A stretch of DNA of 64,000 nucleotides, from NCBI RefSeq assembly GCF_051379705.1, contig NZ_CP179868.1, positions 2,542,001-2,606,000 on the forward strand, in the 5' to 3' direction. Origin of the DNA: Ekhidna sp051379705 (GTDB lineage Bacteria > Bacteroidota > Bacteroidia > Cytophagales > Cyclobacteriaceae). The position numbers were made by a program, and so were the translations under genes. The notes under the pieces were generated by a model that was not told the DNA's origin, did no database searches, and saw only the letters and a program-made list of their open reading frames with translations. Shown here piece by piece: positions 18,549-28,429 of the stretch (within the stretch, counting starts at the first letter, position 1; every line of letters begins with the position of its first letter).

Positions 18549-20180
18549 ATGGCAGGAGGAAAAGAAACACCACGGCAGAAAATGATCGGGATGATGTATT
18601 TGGTGCTTACTGCATTGTTAGCACTTAATGTTAGCTCCACAGTTTTAGACAAATTCGCCTTTATAAATGAAAGCTTGGAGCGAGCTAATTCTGAAACATC
18701 AGAACGAAATGTCCGGACAATTAAAGGGATGGAACAAGCTGTCAAGGATAAGGGTGACCGACCTGATGACAAAAAAGTAGTCGCGGATGCGGAAGCGCTA
18801 CGAGCTGAGACGGAAAGAGTCCTTGCTGAAATGAAAGGTTATAAGGAGACGTTCATTGAAATCACTGGAGGATACGAAAATCCTGAAAAGAAAGACGCAA
18901 GATTTATCATTGGTAAGACAGACTACGATAAGGTTGGTCACTACATGATGCCAGCTCCTGAAGGTGGTGAAGGTCACGGAACAGCTATGAAGGAATTGCT
19001 TAATGGATATGCTGATTACGTAAAAGAAGTGTTGAAGAAGAATGGAGCTGATGAAAAAGCTTTACGCCTCTATCATAAATTAGCAAAAGATGCAGATGAG
19101 GATGAATATTATAGTCAAGATGAGAATCAGAAAGGTAAGAAGTGGTCGCAATTAGCATTTGAAGGTTCACCAACACATGCAGCGCTTGCTACAGTTAGTG
19201 AATTTCAAGCAAATATACTTGGTTTTGAAACTGCAGCACTTGATTTCCTAGTAAAGAGAGTTGGATTAAAGGATTTGACTTTTGATGACATTAGACCTGT
19301 GGTAATGCCTGAATCTCAGTATGTTGCTGCTGGCACGAAATACAAAGCTGATATGTTTATTGCAGCTTCTGCTTCCGGTTTGAATGACAAAATGATCATG
19401 AGGTATAATGGCGAAGAAGCCCCTGTCGTTGGTGGTGTCGGTAAAGTTGAATTTACCGCAACGCCTGGAAACTATGATAAAAATGGAAACGCTAAGAAGC
19501 AAATAGTTGCAGAGATCACTGTGCCACAAGGAGGAGGAACGGATACAACATTTACTGACACGATAGACTACTATGTTGTTAGACCTGTAATACAGATTCA
19601 ATCGCAATCAGTTAATGCACTATACTATAACTGTGGAAATAAACTAGATGTTCAAGTTCCGGCGTTAGGTACAGCCTATAATCCTTCCTTTTCTGCTAAG
19701 GGCGGGGATGCAATTAAAGGCTCTCAAACTGGCCAGGTTACCGTAGTTCCCAGGCAGCAAAAAGTAACGTTGACAGTTTCCTCAAACGGAAATGTAATTG
19801 GGTCGAGAGAGTTTGGTGTTAGAGGTATTCCTGCTCCGGATATCAAGGTCTTCACTAGTGCAGGAGAAATAAATATGAAAGAAGGAATCCCAGCTCAAAC
19901 ACCTGAGTTGTTCTTGCGAGCGATCCCAGACGAAAGTTTTGCTTCTTTCTTACCAGACGATGCTAAGTTCAGAATTGCTGAGGCTGAAATCACATTAGTG
20001 AGTGGTGGTCTTGGTCGTGGAACGGTACGAGCTGGTGAAAAAGTGAATTTGCGCGGGATGAGAGGTAGAAAAGGAGATCAAATCGTTATTGAAATAAAGA
20101 AAGTTCAGAGACAGAACTTCAGAAAGCAAGTTGAGGACTTTAAAAAGTTCCAGCGCTTTATCAACATATCGTTGAAATAA
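18549..20180 (+). CDS. gldM: T9SS motor/periplasmic shaft protein GldM
   Basis: Partner of GldL. A single N-terminal transmembrane helix (about residues 12-30, MIGMMYLVLTALLALNV) sits in the GldL pentamer, and a long periplasmic region transmits rotation to the GldKN ring. The typical MAGGKETPRQKMIGMMYLVLTALLALNVS-like opening is easily recognised. The periplasmic part, about 510 residues, shows an alpha-helical D1-like region followed by Ig-like beta domains (VMPESQYVAAGTKYKADMFI, and VPALGTAYNPSFSAKGGD). The 543-residue length agrees with family members. It is 25 bases after gldL and 22 bases before gldN. Confidence 0.96.
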   Translation: MAGGKETPRQKMIGMMYLVLTALLALNVSSTVLDKFAFINESLERANSETSERNVRTIKGMEQAVKDKGDRPDDKKVVADAEALRAETERVLAEMKGYKETFIEITGGYENPEKKDARFIIGKTDYDKVGHYMMPAPEGGEGHGTAMKELLNGYADYVKEVLKKNGADEKALRLYHKLAKDADEDEYYSQDENQKGKKWSQLAFEGSPTHAALATVSEFQANILGFETAALDFLVKRVGLKDLTFDDIRPVVMPESQYVAAGTKYKADMFIAASASGLNDKMIMRYNGEEAPVVGGVGKVEFTATPGNYDKNGNAKKQIVAEITVPQGGGTDTTFTDTIDYYVVRPVIQIQSQSVNALYYNCGNKLDVQVPALGTAYNPSFSAKGGDAIKGSQTGQVTVVPRQQKVTLTVSSNGNVIGSREFGVRGIPAPDIKVFTSAGEINMKEGIPAQTPELFLRAIPDESFASFLPDDAKFRIAEAEITLVSGGLGRGTVRAGEKVNLRGMRGRKGDQIVIEIKKVQRQNFRKQVEDFKKFQRFINISLK

Positions 20181-20202
20181 ACTTGTCAGATAAAAGAGTG
20201 TT

Positions 20203-21063
20203 ATGAAAAAATTAGGTTATGTAATTGTATTTGCTCTGGCTGTTTCCTTTGGATACGCACAAGAAGAGCTTGCTCCTTTGGTTAAGCCTGAGGTGGAAGA
20301 GGCTCAAGTGATGTTCAAAAAGACAGTTTGGAGACGCATGGATATGGAAGAAAAGCAAAACAGGCCTTTCTTCTCATTGAACGGTGAAGTTTCTCGTTTA
20401 CTTATTGAAGCAGTTGACGAGGGCTTACTGACACCATATAGATCTGATTCATGTATTAATTTCATGCCGGATATCATTTTCGTATCGAATGTTTCGGTTG
20501 AAAGGGAGCAAAACCCATTTGTGGGCGGAGGTTTTAATTCAGGAGGTTTTGACTCCTTTGGTGATGACTCCAGTGCGGATGCTGCCACAGAAGAGCAAAC
20601 AGATGAAACAAGACAAGAAGCGATTCCAGAGAATTTATTTTCAGTTCTCTATCTAAAAGAGGATGTCATTTTCGATCGAAATAGATCAAGAATGTATAAC
20701 TATATTAGATCAGTGAGCATTGCTTTGCCAAGAGATGCAGGATCTCTTTATAATCCGGCAGGATTTGAAAGAAAAGTTGCACATTTTAGATATGATGATG
20801 TTGTTGCTTTATTTAGAGGACCTTATGCCGATAGAGCTAAATATTATAATAGACAAAACTCTGGAAAGCACATGAATATGAGTGATGCTTTTGAATTGAG
20901 ATTATTCAATGCCCCAATCGTTAAGATTTCTAATCCTCAGGATTTGGATATCCGACAGTTATATTCCGACGAGATGGCTGAAGATCCTATGAGCGTAATT
21001 GTGATCCAGCAGAAATATGAGTATGATTTAATGGAGTATGAATCAGAACTTTGGGAATATTAA
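20203..21063 (+). CDS. gldN: T9SS ring protein GldN/PorN
   Basis: Periplasmic partner of the GldK lipoprotein ring. The signal peptide (MKKLGYVIVFALAVSFGYAQ) is followed by the family features KTVWRRMDMEEKQNRPFF, the variable acidic and glycine linker (about residues 105-145), and the conserved NLFSVLYLKEDVIFDRNRSRMY core. The C-terminal region QQKYEYDLMEYESELWEY is also characteristic. Length is 286 residues. It closes the gldKLMN operon, and a FISUMP-domain gene starts 37 bases downstream and may be co-transcribed. Confidence 0.95.
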   Translation: MKKLGYVIVFALAVSFGYAQEELAPLVKPEVEEAQVMFKKTVWRRMDMEEKQNRPFFSLNGEVSRLLIEAVDEGLLTPYRSDSCINFMPDIIFVSNVSVEREQNPFVGGGFNSGGFDSFGDDSSADAATEEQTDETRQEAIPENLFSVLYLKEDVIFDRNRSRMYNYIRSVSIALPRDAGSLYNPAGFERKVAHFRYDDVVALFRGPYADRAKYYNRQNSGKHMNMSDAFELRLFNAPIVKISNPQDLDIRQLYSDEMAEDPMSVIVIQQKYEYDLMEYESELWEY

Positions 21064-21100
21064 TTTTTATGATTTGAAACCTAACCTAATCCACCGTACG

Positions 21101-21685
21101 ATGAATATTAGAAATTTACTCTCCTCGTTAATGCTTATGATTTGCATTGTTACAACGGCGCAAGAATTTGGAGAGTTAACTGACCCTCGAGATGGAAAGA
21201 CTTATAAAATAGTTACAATAGATATTGAGCTCGAAGGCGGTGTAAGTGTTAAGAGAACTTGGATGGCTCAAAACTTAGCATATGAAGTTCCAGATTCATT
21301 TTGTTACAAAAATGAAGGAGCGTATTGTGAGGCTTTTGGGAGACTTTATACCTTTCAAGCTGCTAAAGCAGCTTGTCCTGATGGATGGCATGTCCCAACC
21401 ATTGCTGAATGGAGATTGCTATTCCAAACATTTGGAGGTATTCATAACGCAGGCATCGCTTTACAAAAAGGAGGGGAAAGTGGAGTTGATTTATCTCTAG
21501 GAGGTTTTGGTGATCCTGGGCGCGTCTTTAAGAATATTGGAATAAGTGGAAATTACTGGGATGCTGAAAAAAAATCTGACAATACATCAGGATTAATATC
21601 AGTTCAAAAAGGATCCAAAGAAATCTTCCACAGCGTAATCGGTGATTGGCATAGAAACAGTTGCCGATGTGTAAAAGACAATTAA
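21101..21685 (+). CDS. FISUMP domain-containing secreted protein
   Basis: Exported protein of 194 residues with the signal peptide MNIRNLLSSLMLMICIVTTAQ. The ATG at 21101 is chosen over 21038, which lies inside gldN. The mature part matches the Fibrobacter succinogenes major paralogous domain (FISUMP, TIGR02145): WMAQNLAYEVP, YGRLYT-like FGRLYTFQAAKAACPDGWHVPT, AEWRLLF, and a C-terminal SCRCVKD. This domain is distantly related to the FGE-like fold used by GldK. Its position directly after gldN is unusual to my knowledge and may hint at a T9SS-linked role, but that is inference. The bidirectional terminator at 21706-21736 follows. Confidence 0.82.
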   Translation: MNIRNLLSSLMLMICIVTTAQEFGELTDPRDGKTYKIVTIDIELEGGVSVKRTWMAQNLAYEVPDSFCYKNEGAYCEAFGRLYTFQAAKAACPDGWHVPTIAEWRLLFQTFGGIHNAGIALQKGGESGVDLSLGGFGDPGRVFKNIGISGNYWDAEKKSDNTSGLISVQKGSKEIFHSVIGDWHRNSCRCVKDN

Positions 21686-21705
21686 AATACCAATAGAAAA
21701 AAATG

Positions 21706-21738
21706 AAAGGAGACCCTTTAAAGGTCTCCTTTTTTTAT
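21706..21738. terminator. Bidirectional terminator after the gld cluster and uvrC
   Basis: A 10-bp perfect stem (AAAGGAGACC at 21706-21715 with GGTCTCCTTT at 21723-21732) has a 7-base loop and a T-run to 21736. The right arm overlaps the last codons of the converging uvrC, so part of the hairpin is coding. Confidence 0.85.
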
Positions 21739-23517
21739 GGATTCAAGAATAAGATTTGCTTTCGAATAGCCAATTAGTCGGATAAGATCTTTTTCAGAAG
21801 TTTGTTTAAGCCTTTTGACACTGCCAAACTCACGCATTAGTTTATCACGTGTATTCTCTCCAATGCCCTTTATAGAATCTAAGCTGGAATGGACAGATTC
21901 TTTGCTTCTTTTTTGCCTATGGAAGGTTATAGCGAATCTGTGTGCTTCGTCTCTTAATTGTTGTAGAAGTTTAAGGGAGCTAGATTTCTTGCTTATATAT
22001 ATAGGGATGCTATCTTCTGGGAAGTAGATTTCTTCTAACCTTTTGGCTATACCGATTATAGGTACTCGACCATATATCTCCAATTCTTTTAAAGCTTCAC
22101 ATGCAGAGCTAAGCTGGCCTTTTCCACCATCGATTACAATCAGATTAGGAAATGGAAGACCTTCTTTTTTTAGATGCGCATATCTTCGTCCGACAACTTC
22201 CTTCATAGAAGCAAAATCATCAGGACCTATTACAGTTTTTATATTGAATTTTCGATAGTTAGATTTTGAAGGTTTTCCATTTTTGAAGCAAACCATAGAT
22301 GCAACTGGGTTTGTACCTTGAATATTTGAGTTGTCAAAACACTCAATATGCACAGGCAGATCAGTCAGTTTTAAATCTTCCTGTACGGTTTTAAGTATAC
22401 TTTCGTTTGGTTGGATGCTTTTTTGAGAAAACCTTTCTTTCTTGAAATAAAGGGCATTTTTAAATGACAGATCAACCAACTTCTTCTTGTCACCGATTTT
22501 AGGGATACCTATTTCTACACCTTCCCACGGCTCTATTTCACTATTAGTTAAAATGAATGGATTATTACTGCCATATTTTTTCCTAAGGTCGAATACGGTA
22601 AACCTGAATACCTCAGAATTATCTTCCTCTATTTTCTTTTTAACCTCTAACGTTTCCGAGTTTACAATAGCGCCATTTTCAATGTGCATATAATTTATGT
22701 ACATAGATTTCTGCTGCTCGGAAAGCGTCATTGTAAAGACATCTGTACTAGTAATTTTCTGATTGACAATAAGCGATCGAGATTGAAACTTATCTAGTAA
22801 ATCAAGCTTTTCCTTGTAGGATTGAGCTAATTCATATTTCAGATCTGATGCGGCAATTTGCATTCGCTCTTTATAGGACTTGCTTACAATGCCAACTTTT
22901 CCTTTTAGGATTTTTTTAGCTTCTTCTATGTCTTGCAGATAATCAACTTCATCTTGCAGGCCTTCGCATGGTCCAAGGCAATTGCCAATGTGGTATTCTA
23001 GACAAACTTTGAATTTTTTCTTGGCAATATTTTCTTCCGAAAGATTGAATTTGCATGTTCTTATTTTATGGAGCTTTCTAATTAAATCTAGAACTCCATT
23101 CATTGCCTTAACACTTGTATAGGGACCAAAATACTCACCTTTTGAGTGATCGATCCTTCTGGTAGAATATACACGAGGAAATCGTTCTTTTGTAACGCAG
23201 ATGCTTGGAAAGCTTTTATCATCCTTGAGCAGGATATTATAGCGAGGCTGATTCTCTTTGATAAGATTATTTTCAAGTAGCAAGGCATCAAATTCAGAGG
23301 ATACAATGACAAACTCCACTTCCTTTATTTCAGAGACTAACCTGTAAGTTTTGCGATTGTCAAGATTAGCCTTTGTGAAGTAGCTACTAACCCTCTTTTT
23401 TAATTTTTTTGCTTTGCCTACGTAAATGATTGTTCCCTCATCGTCGAGAAACTTGTATACTCCGGGCTTATCGGGAAGTTTAAGGTACTCGTCTCGTGAA
23501 AATCGCTGGAATTGCAT
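21718..23517 (-). CDS. uvrC: Excinuclease ABC subunit UvrC
   Basis: Nuclease of nucleotide excision repair that makes the 3' and 5' incisions around a lesion in complex with UvrB. The N-terminal GIY-YIG domain has GVYKFLDDEGTIIYVGKAKKL. A cysteine-bearing central region (CLEYHIGNCLGPCEG) follows, then a UVR-like helix, the RNase H-like domain (HIECFDNSNIQG with VASMVCFKNG and VIDGGKGQLS), and C-terminal helix-hairpin-helix motifs (LDSIKGIGENTRDKLMREFG). The length of 599 residues is usual. The start codon shares a base with the stop of the upstream penicillin-binding protein gene (TAATG), so translation is likely coupled. Its last codons lie in the terminator stem. Confidence 0.97.
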   Translation of the reverse strand: MQFQRFSRDEYLKLPDKPGVYKFLDDEGTIIYVGKAKKLKKRVSSYFTKANLDNRKTYRLVSEIKEVEFVIVSSEFDALLLENNLIKENQPRYNILLKDDKSFPSICVTKERFPRVYSTRRIDHSKGEYFGPYTSVKAMNGVLDLIRKLHKIRTCKFNLSEENIAKKKFKVCLEYHIGNCLGPCEGLQDEVDYLQDIEEAKKILKGKVGIVSKSYKERMQIAASDLKYELAQSYKEKLDLLDKFQSRSLIVNQKITSTDVFTMTLSEQQKSMYINYMHIENGAIVNSETLEVKKKIEEDNSEVFRFTVFDLRKKYGSNNPFILTNSEIEPWEGVEIGIPKIGDKKKLVDLSFKNALYFKKERFSQKSIQPNESILKTVQEDLKLTDLPVHIECFDNSNIQGTNPVASMVCFKNGKPSKSNYRKFNIKTVIGPDDFASMKEVVGRRYAHLKKEGLPFPNLIVIDGGKGQLSSACEALKELEIYGRVPIIGIAKRLEEIYFPEDSIPIYISKKSSSLKLLQQLRDEAHRFAITFHRQKRSKESVHSSLDSIKGIGENTRDKLMREFGSVKRLKQTSEKDLIRLIGYSKANLILESIKKGDL

Positions 23518-25781
23518 TACATAAAATCATCCTCATCAACAACGTCATAATCAACAGTGTCTGATGGATTTGAGTTCTCCTGGTAAAGTTCACAATCAAT
23601 GACTGTTCTCAGAGGTTTTGTAGGCTTTTCAAAGAACCCTTTCTCATACCCAAGCGTTTCATCTGCATAAACCTTCATCATGTATTTTTCCCAAATGGGC
23701 ATTGCCGTCCGACCTCCTTGCCCCATTGCCCAATATCTAAATCGAATACTTCTGTCGTCTCCACCTACCCATGCGCCGGACACAAGGTCTTTTGTAACAC
23801 CAATAAACCAACCATCAGAAGCATTCTGTGTAGTACCTGTCTTGGCACCTAATTCGTTATCTCCCTTTATGGAATAATCCAATCCTCTTCCGGTTCCTAA
23901 TTCAACTGTCCCCTTAAGCATGTGAAGCATTAGGTAGGCTGTTTCTTCATTGATCGCCTCTTGTTCATCTGGCACAAATTGCTGAATTACATTTCCATTT
24001 TTGTCTTCAATTCTGGAAATAAAGAATGGTTTAATAAATGTCCCTTTGTTTACAAAAGTAGAATAGGCACCAATCATCTCGTAAATGGAAACATCACCTC
24101 CGGCACCGAGACAAAGTGATGGAACAGCCTCCAATCTACTTTCAATTCCTAGTCTTTTTGCATAGTCTACGACTGTTGAAGGACCAATCCTATTCATCAT
24201 AAACGCTGTGATACTATTGACAGACCGAGACATAGCTTGTCTAATTGTCATTACTTCACCTGTGAATTTTCCATTTGAATTTTGGGGAACCCATGTGGGT
24301 GGATCTTGTCCAGGTAAACTGAAGGAAACAGGAGCATCCACCACAGGGAAGCAAGGTGAATATCCGTTATCTATTGCTGCTGTGTAGACAATCGGTTTAA
24401 AAGTTGAACCAGGCTGCCGTTTTCCCTGCATTACATGGTCGAATTTGAAGTACTTATGGTTGATCCCACCAACCCAGGCTTTTATGTATCCTGTCCGTGG
24501 ATCCATTGACATAAATCCTGCCTGTAGAAATCTTTTATAATAGTTGAGAGAATCATATGAACTAAATGTAGTGTCGATTTCGCCTTGCCAGGAAAAGACT
24601 GTCATTTTCTTTTTCTTGTTTAGGTAGTATTCAATCGAGTCCGTTTGATCACCAAACTGCGTTCGAAGGCTCTTGTATACTTGCGTTCTTTTAATAGCAT
24701 TGTCAAGAAATTCAGGGATTTCATTATTCTCATCATCAATCCAAGGGTTTTCTCCTACCCAGTGTTCATCAAATATTTGTTGGAGTGTATCCATACTTTC
24801 AGCAACTGCCTCTTCAGCATATTGCTGCATTCGACTATCAATTGTGGTATAGATTTTCAGTCCATCGTCAAAGAGATCATATCCATTTTCCCGTGCCCAT
24901 CGCATCAAATAGTTTTTTGCAACTGTCCGAAAATAAGTTGCTAGTCCTTCGTTTTGGTTTTCTACACGGTAGTTGAGTTTGATAGAATCGCTATTTATGG
25001 TGTCGTACTGTGCTCGAGCGATTAGTCCATACTTGTGCAGATTCCATAATACTTCTGTTCTTTTTCTATGAGCGTTATCTGGGTTTAAAACAGGACTCCA
25101 TCGGGTAGGTGCATTAATTGCGCCAACTAGTACAGCGGATTCAGAGTAGTTTAATTGAGAGGGAAGCTTATTATAAAATGTTTTTGCTGCGACTTTTATT
25201 CCGTAAGAATTACTCCCGAATTCTACAGTATTCAGGTACATAGCAAGAATTTCTTCTTTCGTGTAAGACGTCTCTAATTGAACCGCGATTATCCATTCCT
25301 TAAGCTTGGTAATTATCTGTCCAACCGTTCGGAATTTGTATAGAGATCCTTGTTCGGCACTGTTAGTTTTAAAAAGATTCTCAGCGAGCTGCATTGTAAG
25401 CGTACTTCCGCCTCCTTGAAAGGAGAAAGTAAGCTTCCCAATTACTGCTCGGGCGAGTGCTTTTAAGTCTATTCCGGAATGGTCTTTGAATCTGACATCT
25501 TCTGTTACCAACAGTGTATTGACTAATTCAGGTGAAAGCTCTTCGTAAGTAACTGGGGTTCGATTTTTTCTGAAATATTTACCTAGTGATACGCCATCAG
25601 CACTGATGAGCTCAGAGGATAAGTCTGGATCCGGTCTTTCTAAGGCTTGTAAGCTGGGAAGTCCCCCGAACCAACCAAAAGCATCATTCTTCACCATTAT
25701 AAAGATGGTAGGAAGTCCAATAACCCCGAGAATAAAGAGTATCCATACTATTCTCAGTGCGTGTTTAAGTATTTTTTTCAT
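23517..25781 (-). CDS. Class A penicillin-binding protein (PBP1A-type)
   Basis: Bifunctional peptidoglycan synthase in the inner membrane. One N-terminal membrane helix (IVWILFILGVIGLPTIFIM) is followed by the GT51 glycosyltransferase domain with the catalytic-glutamate motif EDVRFKDHSGID and GGGSTLTMQLAENLF. The transpeptidase domain has the active serine in GSTFKP at about residue 459, an SVN triad motif (SRSVNSI), and KTGTT at about residue 644. The protein is 754 residues, normal for the family. It overlaps sprE upstream (ATGA) and uvrC downstream (TAATG), making a tightly packed three-gene unit. The family is expected to act with the elongation machinery. Confidence 0.95.
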   Translation of the reverse strand: MKKILKHALRIVWILFILGVIGLPTIFIMVKNDAFGWFGGLPSLQALERPDPDLSSELISADGVSLGKYFRKNRTPVTYEELSPELVNTLLVTEDVRFKDHSGIDLKALARAVIGKLTFSFQGGGSTLTMQLAENLFKTNSAEQGSLYKFRTVGQIITKLKEWIIAVQLETSYTKEEILAMYLNTVEFGSNSYGIKVAAKTFYNKLPSQLNYSESAVLVGAINAPTRWSPVLNPDNAHRKRTEVLWNLHKYGLIARAQYDTINSDSIKLNYRVENQNEGLATYFRTVAKNYLMRWARENGYDLFDDGLKIYTTIDSRMQQYAEEAVAESMDTLQQIFDEHWVGENPWIDDENNEIPEFLDNAIKRTQVYKSLRTQFGDQTDSIEYYLNKKKKMTVFSWQGEIDTTFSSYDSLNYYKRFLQAGFMSMDPRTGYIKAWVGGINHKYFKFDHVMQGKRQPGSTFKPIVYTAAIDNGYSPCFPVVDAPVSFSLPGQDPPTWVPQNSNGKFTGEVMTIRQAMSRSVNSITAFMMNRIGPSTVVDYAKRLGIESRLEAVPSLCLGAGGDVSIYEMIGAYSTFVNKGTFIKPFFISRIEDKNGNVIQQFVPDEQEAINEETAYLMLHMLKGTVELGTGRGLDYSIKGDNELGAKTGTTQNASDGWFIGVTKDLVSGAWVGGDDRSIRFRYWAMGQGGRTAMPIWEKYMMKVYADETLGYEKGFFEKPTKPLRTVIDCELYQENSNPSDTVDYDVVDEDDFM

Positions 25782-28348
25782 TGATAATGCTTTTCGAAAA
25801 ATGTCAGATAAGCTGAGACGTCTTTGGTTTGATAGAGTATATCAAAGTTATCTTCTGTGATAACAAAAACATCAAATTTTGTTCCTTTAAATGAATCCTT
25901 TAGGTTGATTTCCTGCTCGATGGATTTCTGAAAATTAATAGCTGTTCCCTTACCTGGGAATACGTTTACTAAAAGCATGGATTTATTGTCACTCAGGATA
26001 AGGTTACCAGTCTTTAAATTATTCAAATTCTTACTTTTTAAATAGTCATCAACCATTGGTGCTATTTTGGATGTCATATCTGAGTTGATATCGTAAACAA
26101 TAATGAACAAGTGTTTTTGGTTGAAATCTTCTATAAACCTTGCTTTAGCGCTATTATATCTTTTTTGCTGAAAATTTTCGGAGGCAGTTAGTAAGGACTG
26201 AGCATAGCTGACTAATTCACTTTCAGGATAATTTTTCATGAATTCTCCTAACACAAACTGATATTTGTGATCTTCTTCTGTTTTGCCAACGCACAAGGCT
26301 CTTAGTAGGGCTATGTTATCACTAAATTCATTTTCAGGATGCTGAGCCAAGACACTGTCTGAGGAAAATAGAACAGTTTCATATGCTCCAAGCTTATACT
26401 TACCATAGAGATTTTTGTAAAGTTTCTTTAGCTGCTCACTTATCGCAAAGCTTTCTTCTCTGTAGTTAGGATTGTCTACCAGTTTAGCGTAGATAGTTTC
26501 AGGATATTTTTGTTTAAGAGCTTCTCCCTTTGCAATTGACTTTTCAGGATTCAATTCCTTATAGAGAAGGTAGAGTTGATAAAGTACTTCAGCTTCATAC
26601 TCTGTTTCAGGGAATCTATCTAGCAATGTTTCGAAGGATTCTGCTGCATTTGCATCTTCCTGAAGTCTCAAGCTATAAATATTTCCAAGATTGTAAAGTG
26701 CGACTTCTATTTCGCTCAGAAGAAAAGATTGTTGTTCTGGCGAGCGCGGGATTTCGGACATTAATTTTTTAGCTTCATCATCAACAGATTCTTCCTCTTT
26801 CTCTTCTCCGCTCGATTCAGATACTTCTGAAGTAAAATTGACTGCATCTTCTTGTTGATTAACTGCTGCTTTGTTTTTTCGTCTCCAATTATCTTCTAGC
26901 GCTCTATCCCCCCATTTTCTAATGAAATCATTTCTACCTCGGCTTAAAGCATTAGAGTTATCAAAATACCAAATGGAACCAACAGATGCAGTAGTGATTA
27001 GATTGTCACCAGTGCTTTGGGTAATGCTCTTCGCTCGATTGATGGCCGCCTGCTTTTCCTTTTTCTTCCGTTCTTTCTCAACTTTTCGGTCATTTTCTAT
27101 TTTGGCTGTAAACATGGCAAGTACTGAATCTTCTGGCAGTGAGGCAAGGTGCAGAAGACTATCATTTTTTTGTATAATGACAACATTCTTTACAAAATCA
27201 ACCAAAATTTCCTGCCGCTCCTTTATGGCCTCAAAATTCTCCTCATCCTGTGGCATTGTATTTACTGTGCTGTCATAATAGCTCTTAGCCAATACATAAT
27301 TTCGCAGTGTATCATAATAGATTTCACCTAAGCTCAGGTAAGAATATGCCTTTTGTCGGTTGTTGTTTTGGCTAGCTCGAATAGATAATTTATAGTTTTC
27401 TATGGCCTCATCAGTATTTCCATTTTTCAATTCAAACCCAGCCAACTCGTAATAAATCTTATCCTGATATTCTTTGTTTTTGGGATCTCTGAGAAGGTTT
27501 TTGAAATATTTCTGAATTTTCTTGAGGTCACTATCATCTGCTAACTCCGTGACACGCGCCATGTAGAGTTTTGAATAAAACTCAAGCTCATAATTTGGAT
27601 GATTTTTCAGCACGTTTTTGTAATACCGAAATGCCTCACTTTCAAATCCCAAGTCTTGATAGATCTGACCTATTATGAAGTTGATCCGTGCTTTGTCAGA
27701 AGTATTTAGTAATTCTTCTGCCTTTACTAAACTGCCCACCATTTTGCTCTGATCTCCCTTTTTTTGGTAGAGATATGCGGCATTTAGGTGCAACCGCCGT
27801 TGATTTTCTTTGCTTAGTTCTTCTTTAGCTAAGTAGTCAGTAACTGCAACTGCATTTCTATACTCATTAAATTCAGTAAAGCTTCGGATAAGCTCAGTTA
27901 ATGCAAAATGACGTGCATTATCATCCTCACTATGTGTGTTTACGTATTTGAATGTTTCGATCGCATCTGGAAATTCAGAAGCATAATGTCTGGCTTTTCC
28001 CACCAAGATGTAGCTATCATCTTCCCATTTACTATTTGGGTGTCTTTGTATGGCGATTGAAGCTTTTTGAATGCAGTCTTCGATTTGTGTTTTTAATGAA
28101 GCAGATGTAGTCGTGTCAAATTGCGCATAGATGGGAAGAACCTTGTTATAGTTCCATTGCTGACCTTCAAACACTGTTTTTTCAATTTCATTCATGCGTT
28201 CATTTGCAATGAAATAGGCGTTGTAGTGAGCAGTTAGGTCATGAAATGAGCTGCTCAATGGATTGTTTTTGTAAGGTGAACACCCCGCAAAAAATATAAG
28301 GACAACTATTGGAAAATATTTCTTCAAAATAGATTTAGCCTGGTTCAA
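25778..28348 (-). CDS. sprE: T9SS periplasmic lipoprotein SprE/PorW
   Basis: TPR-rich outer membrane lipoprotein needed for T9SS function; PorW is reported to link the PorKN ring to the outer membrane translocon. The lipobox is FAGC followed by SPY at about residues 20-23. The family hallmark FHDLTAHYNAYFIANERMNEIE follows at once. Many TPR-like helical pairs run through the first 370 residues (for example AYSYLSLGEIYYDTL). A charged linker (about residues 420-540) and a second TPR block (VALYNLGNIYSLRLQE) lead to a C-terminal domain near IIVYDINSDM. The length of 856 residues is typical. It is first in a three-gene minus-strand unit with the penicillin-binding protein and uvrC. Confidence 0.9.
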   Translation of the reverse strand: MNQAKSILKKYFPIVVLIFFAGCSPYKNNPLSSSFHDLTAHYNAYFIANERMNEIEKTVFEGQQWNYNKVLPIYAQFDTTTSASLKTQIEDCIQKASIAIQRHPNSKWEDDSYILVGKARHYASEFPDAIETFKYVNTHSEDDNARHFALTELIRSFTEFNEYRNAVAVTDYLAKEELSKENQRRLHLNAAYLYQKKGDQSKMVGSLVKAEELLNTSDKARINFIIGQIYQDLGFESEAFRYYKNVLKNHPNYELEFYSKLYMARVTELADDSDLKKIQKYFKNLLRDPKNKEYQDKIYYELAGFELKNGNTDEAIENYKLSIRASQNNNRQKAYSYLSLGEIYYDTLRNYVLAKSYYDSTVNTMPQDEENFEAIKERQEILVDFVKNVVIIQKNDSLLHLASLPEDSVLAMFTAKIENDRKVEKERKKKEKQAAINRAKSITQSTGDNLITTASVGSIWYFDNSNALSRGRNDFIRKWGDRALEDNWRRKNKAAVNQQEDAVNFTSEVSESSGEEKEEESVDDEAKKLMSEIPRSPEQQSFLLSEIEVALYNLGNIYSLRLQEDANAAESFETLLDRFPETEYEAEVLYQLYLLYKELNPEKSIAKGEALKQKYPETIYAKLVDNPNYREESFAISEQLKKLYKNLYGKYKLGAYETVLFSSDSVLAQHPENEFSDNIALLRALCVGKTEEDHKYQFVLGEFMKNYPESELVSYAQSLLTASENFQQKRYNSAKARFIEDFNQKHLFIIVYDINSDMTSKIAPMVDDYLKSKNLNNLKTGNLILSDNKSMLLVNVFPGKGTAINFQKSIEQEINLKDSFKGTKFDVFVITEDNFDILYQTKDVSAYLTFFEKHYQ

Positions 28349-28402
28349 TTAATAACGTGCTCAATTTGAAATTGGTGTAAAGATAAACAAGGGTTGATTG
28401 CA

Positions 28403-28410
28403 TACCTTTG
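28403..28410 (+). promoter_or_regulatory. Candidate -7 element for the M23/bactofilin/ATP synthase run
   Basis: TACCTTTG matches TAnnTTTG and lies 19 bases before the ATG at 28430. No TTTG sits at the expected distance upstream, so this is only half a promoter match. Confidence 0.4.
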
Positions 28411-28429
28411 TGCGCTTAATTTGCAATTT

